From Phaseolus vulgaris (lineage: Eukaryota; Streptophyta; Magnoliopsida; Fabales; Fabaceae), in assembly GCF_000499845.2 (NCBI RefSeq), contig NC_023750.2:9445845-9509844 (forward strand): a stretch of DNA of 64,000 nt, written 5' to 3'. Both the position numbers and the translations under genes were made by a program. The notes under the pieces were generated by a model. It had not been told where the DNA came from. It did no database searches and saw only the letters and a list, made by a program, of their open reading frames with translations. This document shows positions 1 to 10,217 of the stretch, piece by piece (position 1 is the stretch's first letter; the number at the start of each line of letters is the position of its first letter).

Positions 1-213
1 CTCACTGGTGACGCGGTTTTCCCACGCCTCGAGCCCCACACGCACCAACAAACCCTTCCCACGCCCATTAATGGGCTGAACGCGTTTCCTGACGGAGCCA
101 ACAAGAGTGTGCCGCGTGTCCCACTCACTGATGGTGCAACTTCCCCACACCTCGAGCCGCGCGTCCCACTCACTGCTGGTGCAGCTTCCCCACACCTCGA
201 GCCCAACGCTAGC
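1..213 (+). repeat. Degenerate 45-bp in-frame tandem repeats
   Basis: CTCACTG-TGGTGC...CCTCGAGCC units begin at 1, 124 and 169. The last two are exactly 45 bp apart and give near-identical 15-residue peptides (PLTDGATSPHLEP and PLTAGAASPHLEP). The first copy is more diverged (LTGDAVFPRLEP) and is separated by about 80 bp of related sequence. Confidence 0.7.
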
Positions 214-579
214 ACTCCACGCAATACAAACCCTAATTCTAAAGCACCTCAAACGGCGCCACCCCCTCAAAACCCTAAAACCCCAGCACCACTCCCTACA
301 AACCCTAATGACTCAACAACCAATACCCAACCCAACTCACCCTTAATGGCCCATCCAATTCCTGCACCCCCGCGCCAGATTACATACACCTCACCCCATA
401 TCCAAACCCACGAGAACCCACAACAGCCCAGTCACCGTCCAACGGCCCAACTAATTCCAAGATCCCACTTTGAGGACAAAGTGTCTAGTGGCGCGGATAG
501 TAATGTTAGACTGGGCCCATACACAAGCACAAGACCAAAAAGACAGCCCAACTGGATGAAGGACTTTATAATAGGATAG
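1..579 (+). pseudogene. C-terminal tail of an LTR-retrotransposon polyprotein, cut by window edge
   Basis: The frame is open from the first base to a TAG at 577-579, so the start lies outside the window. The product is rich in proline, threonine and asparagine and ends with a HFEDKV motif, a basic RPKR stretch and PNWMKDFI. Tails of this kind (EDKV, then a basic patch, then a W-K-D-F/Y ending) occur at or just before the ends of plant LTR-retrotransposon polyproteins, downstream of integrase. No catalytic motif is visible in what remains. Three in-frame 15-residue repeats fill the N-terminal part. The Ty3/Gypsy against Ty1/Copia assignment is unsure; a non-TE proline-rich protein is possible but less likely given the ending. 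Confidence 0.45.
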
Positions 580-1747
580 ACTCATGTGTCCTTAGAAAAT
601 GTCTGCCATTTTATTATTAGTATGTTTTTATTATTGAAAGGTTTTTGTAAGGCCCATGGCCCTTTTTTACCCTTATAGGGGACTAAGCAATAGGAAAAAG
701 AAGGCAGAGAAGTTTTTGGTAACCCTAGTTTTAGATTAACAGTAGCGAAGCCTAACAATTTATATGCCAGGAGAGTAAACAAGCACTAACGTACACATAC
801 GTTCATTTTCATTGCAATACCATCCTCGTTCAACTCTAAATCTATAATCATTTCCCAACAAGGGGGTGAGGACGAGAAAGAACTAAAACACATGGACTTG
901 TGAAGGTGCATGTATGATGAGGGTAGAAAACAACTTTGAGCTAGTCAATGTTTGCAAGGAAAATTATAGGAAAATCGTTTTTGAAAAACTCTTATTTCTT
1001 AAAAAGGCTATTCTGGTTGGAAAAGCTAGGTTGAAAAAAAGGTTAGAGACGCTCCAGGGAAGTTAGGTGCAAATGATTTCAATGAGCTAACTGAACATAC
1101 ACTCTTCACGTGTCGTTTCAATGGGAGGCATCTAAAGTAGAGTCAGTGCAAAATGTCTACAATTTATCTTTGTATTATAAAGAAATTGTTAATGTTGACT
1201 CGCCTTACTTACACTTTATTAATTTCTTGACAGGATGTTTCATTGAAGATAGTTGAAAGAAATCAATGTAATATAGGCAAGAATTTTTCATCATAAAGCA
1301 ACTGAAAAAGAACAAAGAGAAAAAGGCAAGCCTTTGTTAAATTGGTTTCATTGTTAGATCTTCAAAGGATGACAAATCCCAGATGCACAAAATCAGTCCA
1401 TGAATCTTAAAGGCTTGTTGCTGCATTTTCTACAATTGGGATGTTTTCATATCCTTGATTTTCCCAATAAATAACACCCACCACTCAACCAGAACATATG
1501 AATAACAATATAACAGAATCTCCAAAATATGGAATTTTTTTTTAGATTTGAAGATAAGACAGTAGTTGTAGGAAGTACGTGCACCAAAACTATGTGAACT
1601 TTTGAAAAATAAAACATCTATTTTCATGAAGAGTATCTTGAAAATCCTGATTTAGTATTACACGTAGCAATAGCAATAAACATATTTACTGCATAACCAG
1701 TGTTTCTGTTACACAAACCCTGCAGTGCAACCAAACATAGAACATCA
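580..1747. other. No gene recognised
   Basis: AT-rich sequence between the polyprotein tail and the PET100-like gene. It may include the 3' non-coding end of the retroelement on its left and the 3' untranslated region of the gene on its right (about 1430-1747). Small ORFs here have no recognisable domains. Confidence 0.5.
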
Positions 1748-2224
1748 TCAGACAAGGTTCCTTTTACGGGCCATCTCCCGAGCCAACTCCCTAATTTCCT
1801 CCGGTGATGGTGGCCTTTCTGCCTCCGGTGGATATTCAATGTATGACCTCTGTAACATGATAACAATGAAATATGATTTGGAGTACAGATACTAGTTTAT
1901 AGTTAAAAACAATTTCAAAATTGCATTCATACTCATGAATGAATTCAAAGCCATCAAGATAAGACAATTGATCTGGAAAACATTCATTCATTCTCAAAGT
2001 GATTATATAATCTGATTTCAGGATGCTTGAATGTGCAAAATTGATAGATATATCTGATTATATATAAGATATGAGAAGATGATTTAGAAGAATACATTTC
2101 CCATGAACTTGCGGAGGTTGCCGGGATTGTTGGCAAAAGTGTACATAAGAATGATTGGTACGGTCACATACACACCGAACTTGGCAATTTCTAGAATCCC
2201 TTTGGATGTTCCCAGAGACGACAT
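1748..2224 (-). CDS. PET100: PET100-like cytochrome c oxidase assembly protein
   Basis: Two exons on the minus strand, complement(join(1748..1849, 2096..2224)), give 76 residues. Exon 1 encodes 43 residues (MSSLGTSKGILEIAKFGVY...) with one membrane segment at about residues 13-31. Exon 2 encodes RSYIEYPPEAERPPSPEE followed by a basic helix and a TGA stop. The intron is phase 0 with GT (2095-2094) and AG (1851-1850) ends. Length, the LEIAKF helix and the Y-P-P-E motif match PET100, a small single-pass protein of the mitochondrial inner membrane that helps assemble cytochrome oxidase. The ATG at 2224 is chosen because the sequence upstream looks like a 5' UTR intron acceptor (GTGATAG just before). 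Reading frame and splice sites look intact, so it is probably functional. Confidence 0.85.
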
Positions 2225-2908
2225 CGTATCTTTCCTATCACCAACAAATACCAATACCAACAGCAACAGAATCAAGCATTGTGTTTGAAACCAATTAATC
2301 AATAAATAAAGAGGAAAATTGATCTGAATCAATCATCATAACATAACCAAACACTAATAGAGATATGAAATAATTCATTTTTACCCAGAGAACCAAGATA
2401 ACACAACACAACAGGACTGAAGTGGAAGAATGGAAGATACCCCAATGGCAATTGCTTCCTGCACAAAATCACTGCACCCAATTCTAGGAAAAAGACGAAA
2501 ATGCCCTTAAAAAATAGGTACATATAAAAATATTTTGAATTCTTTTTTTTGGAATGTATTATTTTTAATTCCAAATTTTCTTATTCGAAATGGAATTTTG
2601 ATTTTTTTTTTTTGGATTTTTATTTTTAAAACACAATAATCTCTTCTGAATTTCCTTTTTCATAATGTATTATTTTTAATTCTAGATTTTCATTTTTAAA
2701 ATAAAAGACATTTTTGGAATTTGAAAATTTTGTTGGGTGTAGGTTAAAAAATGTTGGGTTTTTGCCTACACGGGTTGCCTCATTTTCTTAACCCAATCGA
2801 CTTTCTGGGACGACCCACTGTTATTTGCACCTCCTACATTTACTAACAGACCTCTATTTTATATTTTTCTTAAAAATAACTTTTTGAAAGTGTTTAATAA
2901 AATTATAA
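2225..2908. other. 5' flank of the PET100-like gene, AT-rich
   Basis: Contains the upstream region of the minus-strand gene (a probable 5' UTR intron ends next to the ATG) and then AT-rich sequence with T-runs up to the TATAA target site of the Tat element. No separate gene seen. Confidence 0.5.
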
Positions 2909-3731
2909 TGATCTTGCCGGTGACTTGAACGTTGAAGGTCTCGCCACGTCAAACTCCGTCCTCCGCAAATACGTTCCAATTAGTCCGGGCGAACCTGCGA
3001 AAACACTACAAACGGCGTCTCTAGCGGCCGATTGTACTCCGACGCTCAAGTCAGTCAAACAAGACCACCAAAGAATCGTGTACTCTGAATCTCAGTGAGA
3101 CTCGTGCACTCTGTGATTCTCTCTCTCCTCTCTGTGCGAAAACTAGTCACATGTCAGTATGAAACGTACCTTCGTAATGAGCGTGGAAAGCCTTTATATA
3201 CCCTGTCGCGCGCCCAAGTTATCCGTGTACGAAGTAACTTAGCGTGTTTCATTCATTGGGCGTATCGGGCAGCCTCAGCGTGAGTACCAGGTGCAACTTG
3301 GACAAGCGCGCATACCAGGCATCACCTAACGCGTGAACGATCACCCCTGTTTTGCCCCATGCACGTTATGGGCTAAGAGAGCACCAATCACCGACTGACT
3401 GCTAGCTCCCTTAGACCACTCTCATGCATGGTACTGCAAAACGCCTAACCTCTCTGATCTCTGATACTCTGCCACACAAGACTCGTATGCAACGCTCTTG
3501 CCGGGAATCCCTTCTCGTTCCTAGCTTAACTGCGTGTGATACGACGACCGATCGCCCTCTGATCACCGATCTTCGCCTGATCATCGATCACCCTCCAGGT
3601 GACCCTCTTCAAGGCACATCAGCTTCCCCGGCCCACATGGCCCACTAAGAACGGCCCACATGGCCCACTAAGAACGGCCCACGTGGCCATCAGTCACTGA
3701 CGTCACCCTAGACCGATGACCGACCGGATCA
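2909..3731 (-). repeat. 3' LTR of the Tat element (823 bp)
   Basis: Begins TGATCTTGCCGG and ends CCGGATCA on the plus strand. Nearly identical to 10218-11017. It has one extra 23-bp unit (CCCACATGGCCCACTAAGAA...) near 3630-3690, which accounts exactly for the 823 against 800 bp lengths. A minus-strand TATA box TATATAAAGG lies at 3191-3200. Confidence 0.95.
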
Positions 3732-3750
3732 CAAGCCCCCCAGTCTCGAG
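3732..3750 (-). other. Polypurine tract of the Tat element
   Basis: On the minus strand ACTGGGGGGCTTG sits directly against the 3' LTR start. This is the expected place and composition for the plus-strand priming site. The second Tat 3' end at 30317-30332 has the related CCTGGGGGCTAG. Confidence 0.75.
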
Positions 3751-4328
3751 CTGCGCACCTGTTCTCAGCGAAGAGACTAAGTGCTCGTTCTCGTTGGCCA
3801 CGTGGCAAGTGACGCCACATCACGTGCCACATCACGTGTTGTGCTTTAAGTGACGTTACGCTTTCCTTCCCTAATCTTGCGACACGTGTGCGCATCAATG
3901 GCTAGCGTGAAACGTCGCTTGCAGTTCCCTTATTCAAAAACTTACGCGCCTCTTACTGTTTCATTATCTTCCCCAACACGTTTCTCTGCAACTCTCGAAC
4001 CCTCCTTCTGCGATTCATCTTCTCCATTCCCAGGCTTTCAGAAATCGTTCGCGATCACAAAAGGTACTTCCTTTCTTCATCTATGGCGTATTTGAATATT
4101 TTCTACCGATTGCATTGCTCAAAAACCGCATCGTGCATGCATCATGGGTCACTTTTCTTCTTCTGCACTGTACCGAGACCCCTTCTGGTTTTTCTATGTT
4201 CCGCTTCTTCTTCCTCTTCATTGCCGTCATTTCTCTACCCCTTCGAACCATAGCATTTGCTCCCTTCGTCTTTTTCTAGTTTTTTATTGATTCCTCACCT
4301 TTTTCCTTCTCCATTGTAGTTACGGACA
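3751..4328 (+). promoter_or_regulatory. Promoter and 5' UTR region of the antisense gene
   Basis: About 600 bp between the polypurine tract and the antisense gene start. It holds repeated CACGTG-type motifs (GTGGCCACGTGGC, CATCACGTG, GACACGTGTG) at about 3796-3890, which are G-box-like. A likely 5' UTR intron runs from GGTACTTCC near 4062 to CCATTGTAG ending at 4319, just before the ATG at 4329. The promoter role is inferred. Confidence 0.4.
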
Positions 4329-6553
4329 ATGGCTCGCACAAAAACCACCGTGTGCCTTGCCTCATCTTCTGGTGCACAGCCTTCCGCCAGTGCACCTTCA
4401 TCGCCCTCGACGAGCGCAACTCCCTCGGCGAGTACGCAACCCAGGGCGACGCTCCCTCCACAAGGCTACGCGCAAGCGTACAAGTGGGCTCCCCTCCACC
4501 TACTCGCCGAAACATCCAACCAACTCCCAGCCGATCACCTCGCCACCTTGCTGAAGGGTGCTGCAGATGAGCCTTCATGTGCCATCGACAGGGAGGACGA
4601 CCAAAACCTGGGCGTGCGCATCCCCCCCCAAGGCATGCCCGTTTGCGTAGATGACAGGGCCACCAACGGGGTGCCCTTTACTTTCATCTACTCAGCAATC
4701 TTTAAGAGGCTGCGCCTCCGCCTTCCCTTCACCTTCTTCGTGAAGTAACTCCTTACTGAGCTAAACGTCGTCGCCCCTTGCCAACTCCATCCGAATGCTT
4801 GGGGCTTCATCCGGGCGTTTGAAATCTTATGCAACCATTTTGGGCACCCTCCATCGACCGACGTCTTCCTCTACTTTTTCGAGGCTAAGAACCCGGGTGA
4901 TAGGTCGTGGGTCAACTTAAATGGAGTGACAGGGAGGGTGATCTTGGGTCTGTACCAGCAGTCCTTCAAGGATTGGAAAGGCAGATTCTACATGATCACC
5001 TCCAACAGACACAGCCCCGCCCTTCTCGAGGGCTTTCCTCTCTACTGGGTCCCTAAAGTGGAGTTTAGGAAACCCCGAGGCTTGGAGACCATGGCCCCAT
5101 ATGAGCGCGAGCTGTGCGGCTTCCTTTCAAGCTTGGGCGCCAAATTTGGTTCTTCCACCCTTATTAAGCACGAGTTCGATGCTGAAAAGCTCGAAAAATA
5201 CATCGGTTTGTCTCCTCTTTTCCTTTCCTACTTGCCACTCTCCTGGGCATGCAACTTTGCTTTTCTCCAACATGCCCCTCATGCATGCATTTGCTAACTA
5301 CCTTTCTGTGCTTGGATTGCTTTCTTGAGCCTTGGTATGCTAACCCTTCGTTATGTCGGATTGATGCAGATATGACTTCTGATAAGGAAAAGCGGCAAAG
5401 GTTGCTTGCTCTAGCCAAGAGTCGACGGGCTGCTGAGGCACCTTCTGAAGGGGAGGCGATCGCCGAACCTATTCGCGCTTACCCCATCTCGGTCGCGCCA
5501 GCTGAAGGGCGTGAGACCAGGGGTGACAAGAAGAGAAAACGGTTGATGAAGGCCCCCACCACCGTTATAACTGTTGAAGAGGAGAGCTCTGGATTCCCCT
5601 TGGTCCAACGAAAAAGGAGGGGAACCGAGGGCCCTGAGGGTGATGTCAACCCGATCCCTCAGGCACAGGCCTCCCCTGAGCGCCCTCCATCACCAGCCCC
5701 CCTGATCTCCCCACCCCCAGCAAAGTCACCCCCACCGACTCAAGCAGCTGGGAGTGGGGTCGCGCGCTCGGAGGGAACACCTCGCCCCCTGCCATCACCG
5801 CGCCCCCAAGACTCTGCCACCTCAACTGAGGGCGGTGGTGAGAGTTCCTTCCGCGCAACGGGCCCCAGCTCCGAGGGGCTCCCCAAGGTTCTCCGCCTAA
5901 CCAAACAACTGCTCCAGAATCAAGAGCTGGTCAAGTGGAGCTTTAGCGAGGTGGACCTCCATCTGGCCCGTCAGATGGTGCTTTCTTTGGAATTCTCCAT
6001 GCAACATCGCCGCCTCGAAAAGCTAGAGGGAAAGGTAAAGGAGCTGCTTGGCCAACAGGAGTCGCTGCAAAGTGACTATGAGGCTTTGCAAGACACCAAT
6101 GGCATGCTGAAGGACCTGCTGGAGGAAACCAAATTGGCGCGTGTCCAACAAGTCCAAGAGACCATAAAAACTGAGATGCTGATGGGGGATGCTGTCGCCG
6201 CCCTTGATTCCGAGCTGCTGGAGACCACTGGTAAGGCCATCCAACTCGAGGCTGAGAACGTCTATATGCGCCAACAGAATGCGAATTTGGCGGAGGCTCT
6301 CGCCGCGAGCGATCAGAAGCTTAAAGAAGCCGAGTCGGCCATTGCCACCCTGACCACCGAGAAGGTTGTGCTTGAGACCGACAAGGCTGGGTTCGAGGCC
6401 GAGAAGGCCAAGCTATGGGAAGAGGCGGCCGACACCTTCGCTGAGGGTTTTGACTTCGCTCTCGAGCAACTCAAGTGTGTCTTCCCAGAGGTCGACCGTT
6501 CCCAACTATCTATAGAATTTGAGGTGGTGGACGGCAAGGTCGTTCATCCCTGA
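4329..6553 (+). pseudogene. Antisense ORF of the Tat element, gypsy-type 'transposase_28'-like protein with coiled coil
   Basis: Reads opposite to gag. Two exons, join(4329..5205, 5370..6553), about 686 codons. The 164-bp intron has GT at 5206 and CAG ending at 5369 and joins EKYI to DMTSDKEK in frame. One in-frame TAA at 4746-4748 interrupts exon 1, otherwise both exons are open. The N-terminal 60 residues are Ser/Ala/Pro-rich. The middle (HPNAWGFIRAFEILCNHFG, then FFEAKNPGDRSWVNL and KDWKGRF) resembles the plant domain named putative gypsy-type transposon (Transposase_28). After a proline-rich linker, residues about 480-660 form a long coiled coil. Antisense genes between pol and the 3' LTR are known in several Tat lineages; their function is not established. 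The single stop may be a recent lesion or a readthrough site. Confidence 0.75.
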
Positions 6554-7323
6554 TCACCTGCTGTTTTACTTTCTCTTTTCTTCAAATTTCCTAATGTAAA
6601 GGACTTTTTACTGCATATATTCCATGCCTTCTTTCTTCCTTCTGCGGGGTGTCTTTTTCGTCTCTTGCTATGTATGTTTATAGCTGTTTACTTAGCGCGA
6701 TTCCCCTCATGCTATGTATGCTTCATTCACCGATAGCCGACCAGGGACCGGTCATCTTGCTCCCCTTTCCCTCCTTATACCTTTATGGATTTCTCGTCGC
6801 TCCAGCGCTAAATGCATAGAGGACTTCCACACCGATCGTTCTAGGATGATGCCTTGCTTTGGGAGGAAGAGTGTTTCTCGACAAACCCTCTTGCCTGCCC
6901 CAAGGCCATCGACCCTCAGAACTTCGGGTGGTACTCCCACCTTCTCACTCCTTGGGTGAGAAGGGGTTTGACTAAGAGTTCTACCGAGCCAATATTGACG
7001 CTAAGCCACTTGGGTAAAGGCGTTTCTCGAATCCTTCCTTTCCCTTCTTTGGGCTTACTAGCGCCCTTGACGTTTCGAACCTTAGTTGCCTGTACTCACA
7101 CCTGGGGTGAGGAGGACCTTGAACCGGTTGGCTACCCTCGCGCCTAGGGCGAGGGAGGCCTAACCGATCACCTGCGCTCGCGCCTGGGGCGAAGAGGATT
7201 TTAAATTCAAAAACTTGCAAACTTTATACTGATAACCTCGTTTTATTCCTGGGAAAAGGGCTTTCCCTTGAACTTGTTCACATTGTTTGCCCTGGCGCGA
7301 AAGCGCGGCTTTACTACAATATT
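6554..7323 (-). repeat. 3' non-coding region with repeated hairpin units
   Basis: Between the antisense gene and the end of integrase. At 6940-7195 there are four related units, each holding a short palindrome: CTCACTCCTTGGGTGAG, CTCACACCTGGGGTGAG, CCTCGCGCCTAGGGCGAGG and GCTCGCGCCTGGGGCGAAG. The last three are spaced about 41 bp apart. Tat-lineage 3' regions are known to accumulate variable tandem repeats. Nothing coding is seen. Confidence 0.6.
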
Positions 7324-8548
7324 TTAACTAAAGTAGAGTTTTAAGTGCATGGCGTTCCACGTCCGGGGGATTGCCCCTCCATCCAAGGTCTCCAGCCGAT
7401 AAGCGCCGTTCTCCAACGCCTCCACTACTCTGAACGGGCCGGTCCACTTGGGAGACAACTTATTTTCTATCTCGTGCTGATGCGCTTTCCTCATCACCAG
7501 ATTTCCCTCCTGGAACTACCTCTGCCTCACCTTGGAGTTGTGCCTTCGCTCCACCCTTCTCTTTACAGCTTCAGCGCTGACCCTTCTCGTATCTCGTCCA
7601 AAAGGTCTAGGTTCACCTTTCTCTCCTCGTTGGACTTCTCGGCCACGAAACTCAGAATGGTGAATTTTCTTGTATCTCCACGAGAATCATAGCGTCTGAC
7701 CCATAGACCAAGCTGAAAGGTGTCTCATGGGTGCTAGATTGCGGAGTGGTGTGATAGGCCCATACGATCTTGGGAACTTCTTCCGCCCATGTTCCTTTGG
7801 CCTTTTCTATCCTTCTCTTCAGCCCTTTGAGCAACACTCGGTTGGCCGATTCCACCTGCCCGTTCGTTTGAGGGTGTTCTACCGAGGCGAACACCTGTTG
7901 TATTCCCACCTCCTCGCATAGGTTCCTCAGCTGATGACTCGTAAACTGGGTGCCATTGTCGGAAACCAGACGCTTAGGCACTCCGAAACGGCACACGACA
8001 TTTTTCCACACAAACTGTTGAACCTTGTGAGCGGTGATCTGCGCGACCGGCTCTGCCTCCACCCACCCCTCAGTCGGGTGGGTCTTCTCTCTCTGGCGAT
8101 GACCGCCCTCGCAATCCCAGATTCGCGAGGCGCGATCTCTCTCGCCCTCATCCTGAGCACTTCCCGAGCCCCCAAGCATTGCTTCTTCCATCTCCTCGTC
8201 GCCGTGCGTGCCTCTTACCAACGTCGCGACTTCCGCTCTTCCTTCGTCCAACCTTGGTGGCGGCGTCATGGTAACATGGCACACGCTTCTCCGCTGCTTG
8301 AGACTATTTTCGTAGCAGCGGCGGGCTTCCTTTTGGTCCGATTTTATGGTAACCACTACCCCCTCCATCGAAGGCATCTTTAGCTTCATGTGCCTTGTCG
8401 ATGGTACGGCTCCTAACCTGTTGAGCGTCGGTCTTCCCAACAGTATGTTGTAAGCGGACGGAGCATTAACCACCAAGTACTTAATTTTCTCAGTGCGGGC
8501 TGTGGCACCGTCCGTGAATGTGGTCCTCAGCTCCACATAGCCCCGCAC
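7324..8548 (-). pseudogene. Protease end fused to integrase (pol with RT and RNase H missing)
   Basis: Minus-strand reading frame. It starts in the second half of the aspartic protease (AYNILLGRPTLNRLG) and a linker, then enters integrase at GWVEAEPVAQIT near 8080. Integrase core motifs are clear: LVSDNGTQF (second catalytic D) and ASVEHPQTNGQVESAN (catalytic E). The C-terminal part continues past a stop near 7650, with a further TAG near 7530, through MRKAHQHEIENKLSPKW and GPFRVVEAL to MHLKLYFS and a TAA at 7324-7326. The normal Tat order is protease, RT, RNase H, integrase; the two middle domains (about 2.5-3 kb) are cleanly absent. The integrase N-terminal zinc-binding region and the first catalytic D are also missing, so the product could not act as a normal integrase. 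Confidence 0.85.
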
Positions 8549-8575
8549 CTCTACCTGGTCCCCTGCGAAACCATA

Positions 8576-10126
8576 CTAACACCCCGGGTATGGCTTCAGA
8601 TGGTCAGGGGACAGCTGCAGCTTGCTGAACGTCGGCCAGAACATCACGTCTGCCGAGCTTCCCTGGTCCACGAGGACCCTGTGCACCTTCCTCCCTGTCG
8701 TGACAAGGGAGATAACTATTGGGTCGTTGTCGTGAGGCACAATGTCCCGGAAATCGGCTTTGGTAAAGACGATGTCAACGTCGAGGGAGTGATCCTCCTC
8801 CGCCGAGTCGACTGCCATCACCGACCACGCGTACTTCTTTCTCTGAGAGGCCGTACATCCTCTCCCAGAGAAACCTCCCGCGATCGTGTGCACCTCCCCG
8901 TGCACCGGTACTTCGTGCTGCGGATCCCCTGCTGGGGCCCCCAATGCTTGATCACCTTGCGGCTCTCGCAAGTAATCGCTCAGAAAACCACTTTTCACCA
9001 ACTCCGCGAGTTGGTGTCCCAACGCCAAGCACGTGCGGAGTGGGTGTCCATAAGCCTGATGGAACTCACACCATACGTCTTTCTTTCGCCCCAGCACCCT
9101 GTCGGTCTTCTTCGGTGCTCGCAGCCAGCTCCACCACAAAATCAAACCTGGGGGTGCGTTGCTCTCCCTCGTGCGCCCCTCATTCTGGTCCCTTCGAGGC
9201 TCGTAAGGGCGAGGTTTTCCCTGAGCCCTCTTTCCCTCTTTGGCCTCGTGCACCCTCATCGGCTGCTGAGTCCTGCTCAGTCCTGCGCGCGATTTGTTAG
9301 GGATCACGCTTTCCCTTTTCTCAGAAACCGTTGTTTCTGCAGTGATGTGCGCCACAACACGACGCCTAATCTCCGCGAAAGTGCTGGGGCGATGCCTGAT
9401 CAGAGATTCACTAAAGGGGCCTGCAAGAACCCCTTTCTTGAACGCGTGCACCAGCATATCTTCATCTTTGCTGGGCAGCCTCACCACCTGCGCCCCAAAA
9501 TGGCTAAGGTAATCCCGGAGGGACTCACCTTGGTTCGGGCGCACATCGAAGAGATCGTACGACACCACTGGGGGTGCCCTGTTCACGATATACTGCTCCA
9601 TGAACAGCTTTGAGAATTGTTGAAACGAAGTGATGTGGCCGTCTGGCAGGCTCACAAACTCTAGCGCAATCCCACTCAGGGTGCTCATGAATAGCTTGCA
9701 GTATATGGCATCTGAGCCTCCAGAAAGCATCATCTGGGTGTGGAACGCCGTCAGGTGCGCTTCTGGATCCTCTACCCCCGTGAACGAGGCCTTCACCCCC
9801 ACCAAGCCTGGTGGCACCACTGCACCCATTATTTCAGATGAGAATGGCATGGGGAAGGTCCTGGGGGGAGATAGTGGTGGTGCCACTCCTTCCTCCACCA
9901 CCCCCTCTTTCTGCGCTTTTAAAGACTTGCGCAGTTCTTCGTTAACCCAGTTCAAATCTTCGTTCCTGCCTTGCGATGCAGCCAAGTCCGCTTGCATCCT
10001 CTCTTGCGCCATTCTTGACGCCGCCACATCGTCTTGTAGCACGCGTATTATCTCCAAGACTTGCGCCATCATCACAGCTCCTTCTTCGACGGATGGCGCG
10101 GGTGAAGTTTGCCTTGTCTTTCTCAT
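8576..10126 (-). CDS. Gag and start of aspartic protease (Tat lineage)
   Basis: About 516 residues from ATG at 10126. It begins with a short coiled coil (about residues 15-70), followed by PPL/PMPFS linkers and the retrotransposon gag core (FTGVEDPEAHLTAFHTQM ... FSKLFMEQYIV ... GESLRDYLSHFGAQV), about residues 110-270. Next comes a variant zinc knuckle WCEFHQAYGHPLRTC, then the protease active site VLVDQGSSADVMF near the C-terminus. A TAG just after PYPGC ends the frame; the next codons (YGFAGDQVEVRGY) continue protease in the same frame to 7652, so gag and pol share one frame with one stop. Gag forms the cytoplasmic particle. The frame is otherwise undamaged, fitting a young copy. Confidence 0.88.
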   Translation of the reverse strand: MRKTRQTSPAPSVEEGAVMMAQVLEIIRVLQDDVAASRMAQERMQADLAASQGRNEDLNWVNEELRKSLKAQKEGVVEEGVAPPLSPPRTFPMPFSSEIMGAVVPPGLVGVKASFTGVEDPEAHLTAFHTQMMLSGGSDAIYCKLFMSTLSGIALEFVSLPDGHITSFQQFSKLFMEQYIVNRAPPVVSYDLFDVRPNQGESLRDYLSHFGAQVVRLPSKDEDMLVHAFKKGVLAGPFSESLIRHRPSTFAEIRRRVVAHITAETTVSEKRESVIPNKSRAGLSRTQQPMRVHEAKEGKRAQGKPRPYEPRRDQNEGRTRESNAPPGLILWWSWLRAPKKTDRVLGRKKDVWCEFHQAYGHPLRTCLALGHQLAELVKSGFLSDYLREPQGDQALGAPAGDPQHEVPVHGEVHTIAGGFSGRGCTASQRKKYAWSVMAVDSAEEDHSLDVDIVFTKADFRDIVPHDNDPIVISLVTTGRKVHRVLVDQGSSADVMFWPTFSKLQLSPDHLKPYPGC

Positions 10127-10197
10127 TCTTGCAGCAAAGAATCTCAAGAACACACGAAATCTAGCAGCACAGTGGATGGGATCACAATTTCACACGG

Positions 10198-10215
10198 GCC
10201 CCACGGTGGGCGCCA
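10198..10215 (-). other. Primer-binding site, tRNA-Lys type
   Basis: Two bases inside the 5' LTR the minus strand reads TGGCGCCCACCGTGGGGC. This is complementary to the 3' end I expect for a plant tRNA-Lys, CCA included. The same site, with two changes, occurs at 41033-41050 beside the second Tat LTR. Confidence 0.75.
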
Positions 10216-10217
10216 AA

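Noticed and set aside
2103..2288. Plus-strand 61-codon ORF
   Set aside because: Antisense to exon 1 of the PET100-like gene, whose splice sites and protein match are clear.
5249..6553. Single-exon gene of 434 codons
   Set aside because: The first 40 codons are intron sequence; the GT-AG intron 5206-5369 links it in frame to the upstream exon, so it is part of the antisense gene.
8600..9613. Long plus-strand frame (337 codons) opposite gag
   Set aside because: It is the antisense shadow of the well-supported Tat gag frame and has no recognisable domain.
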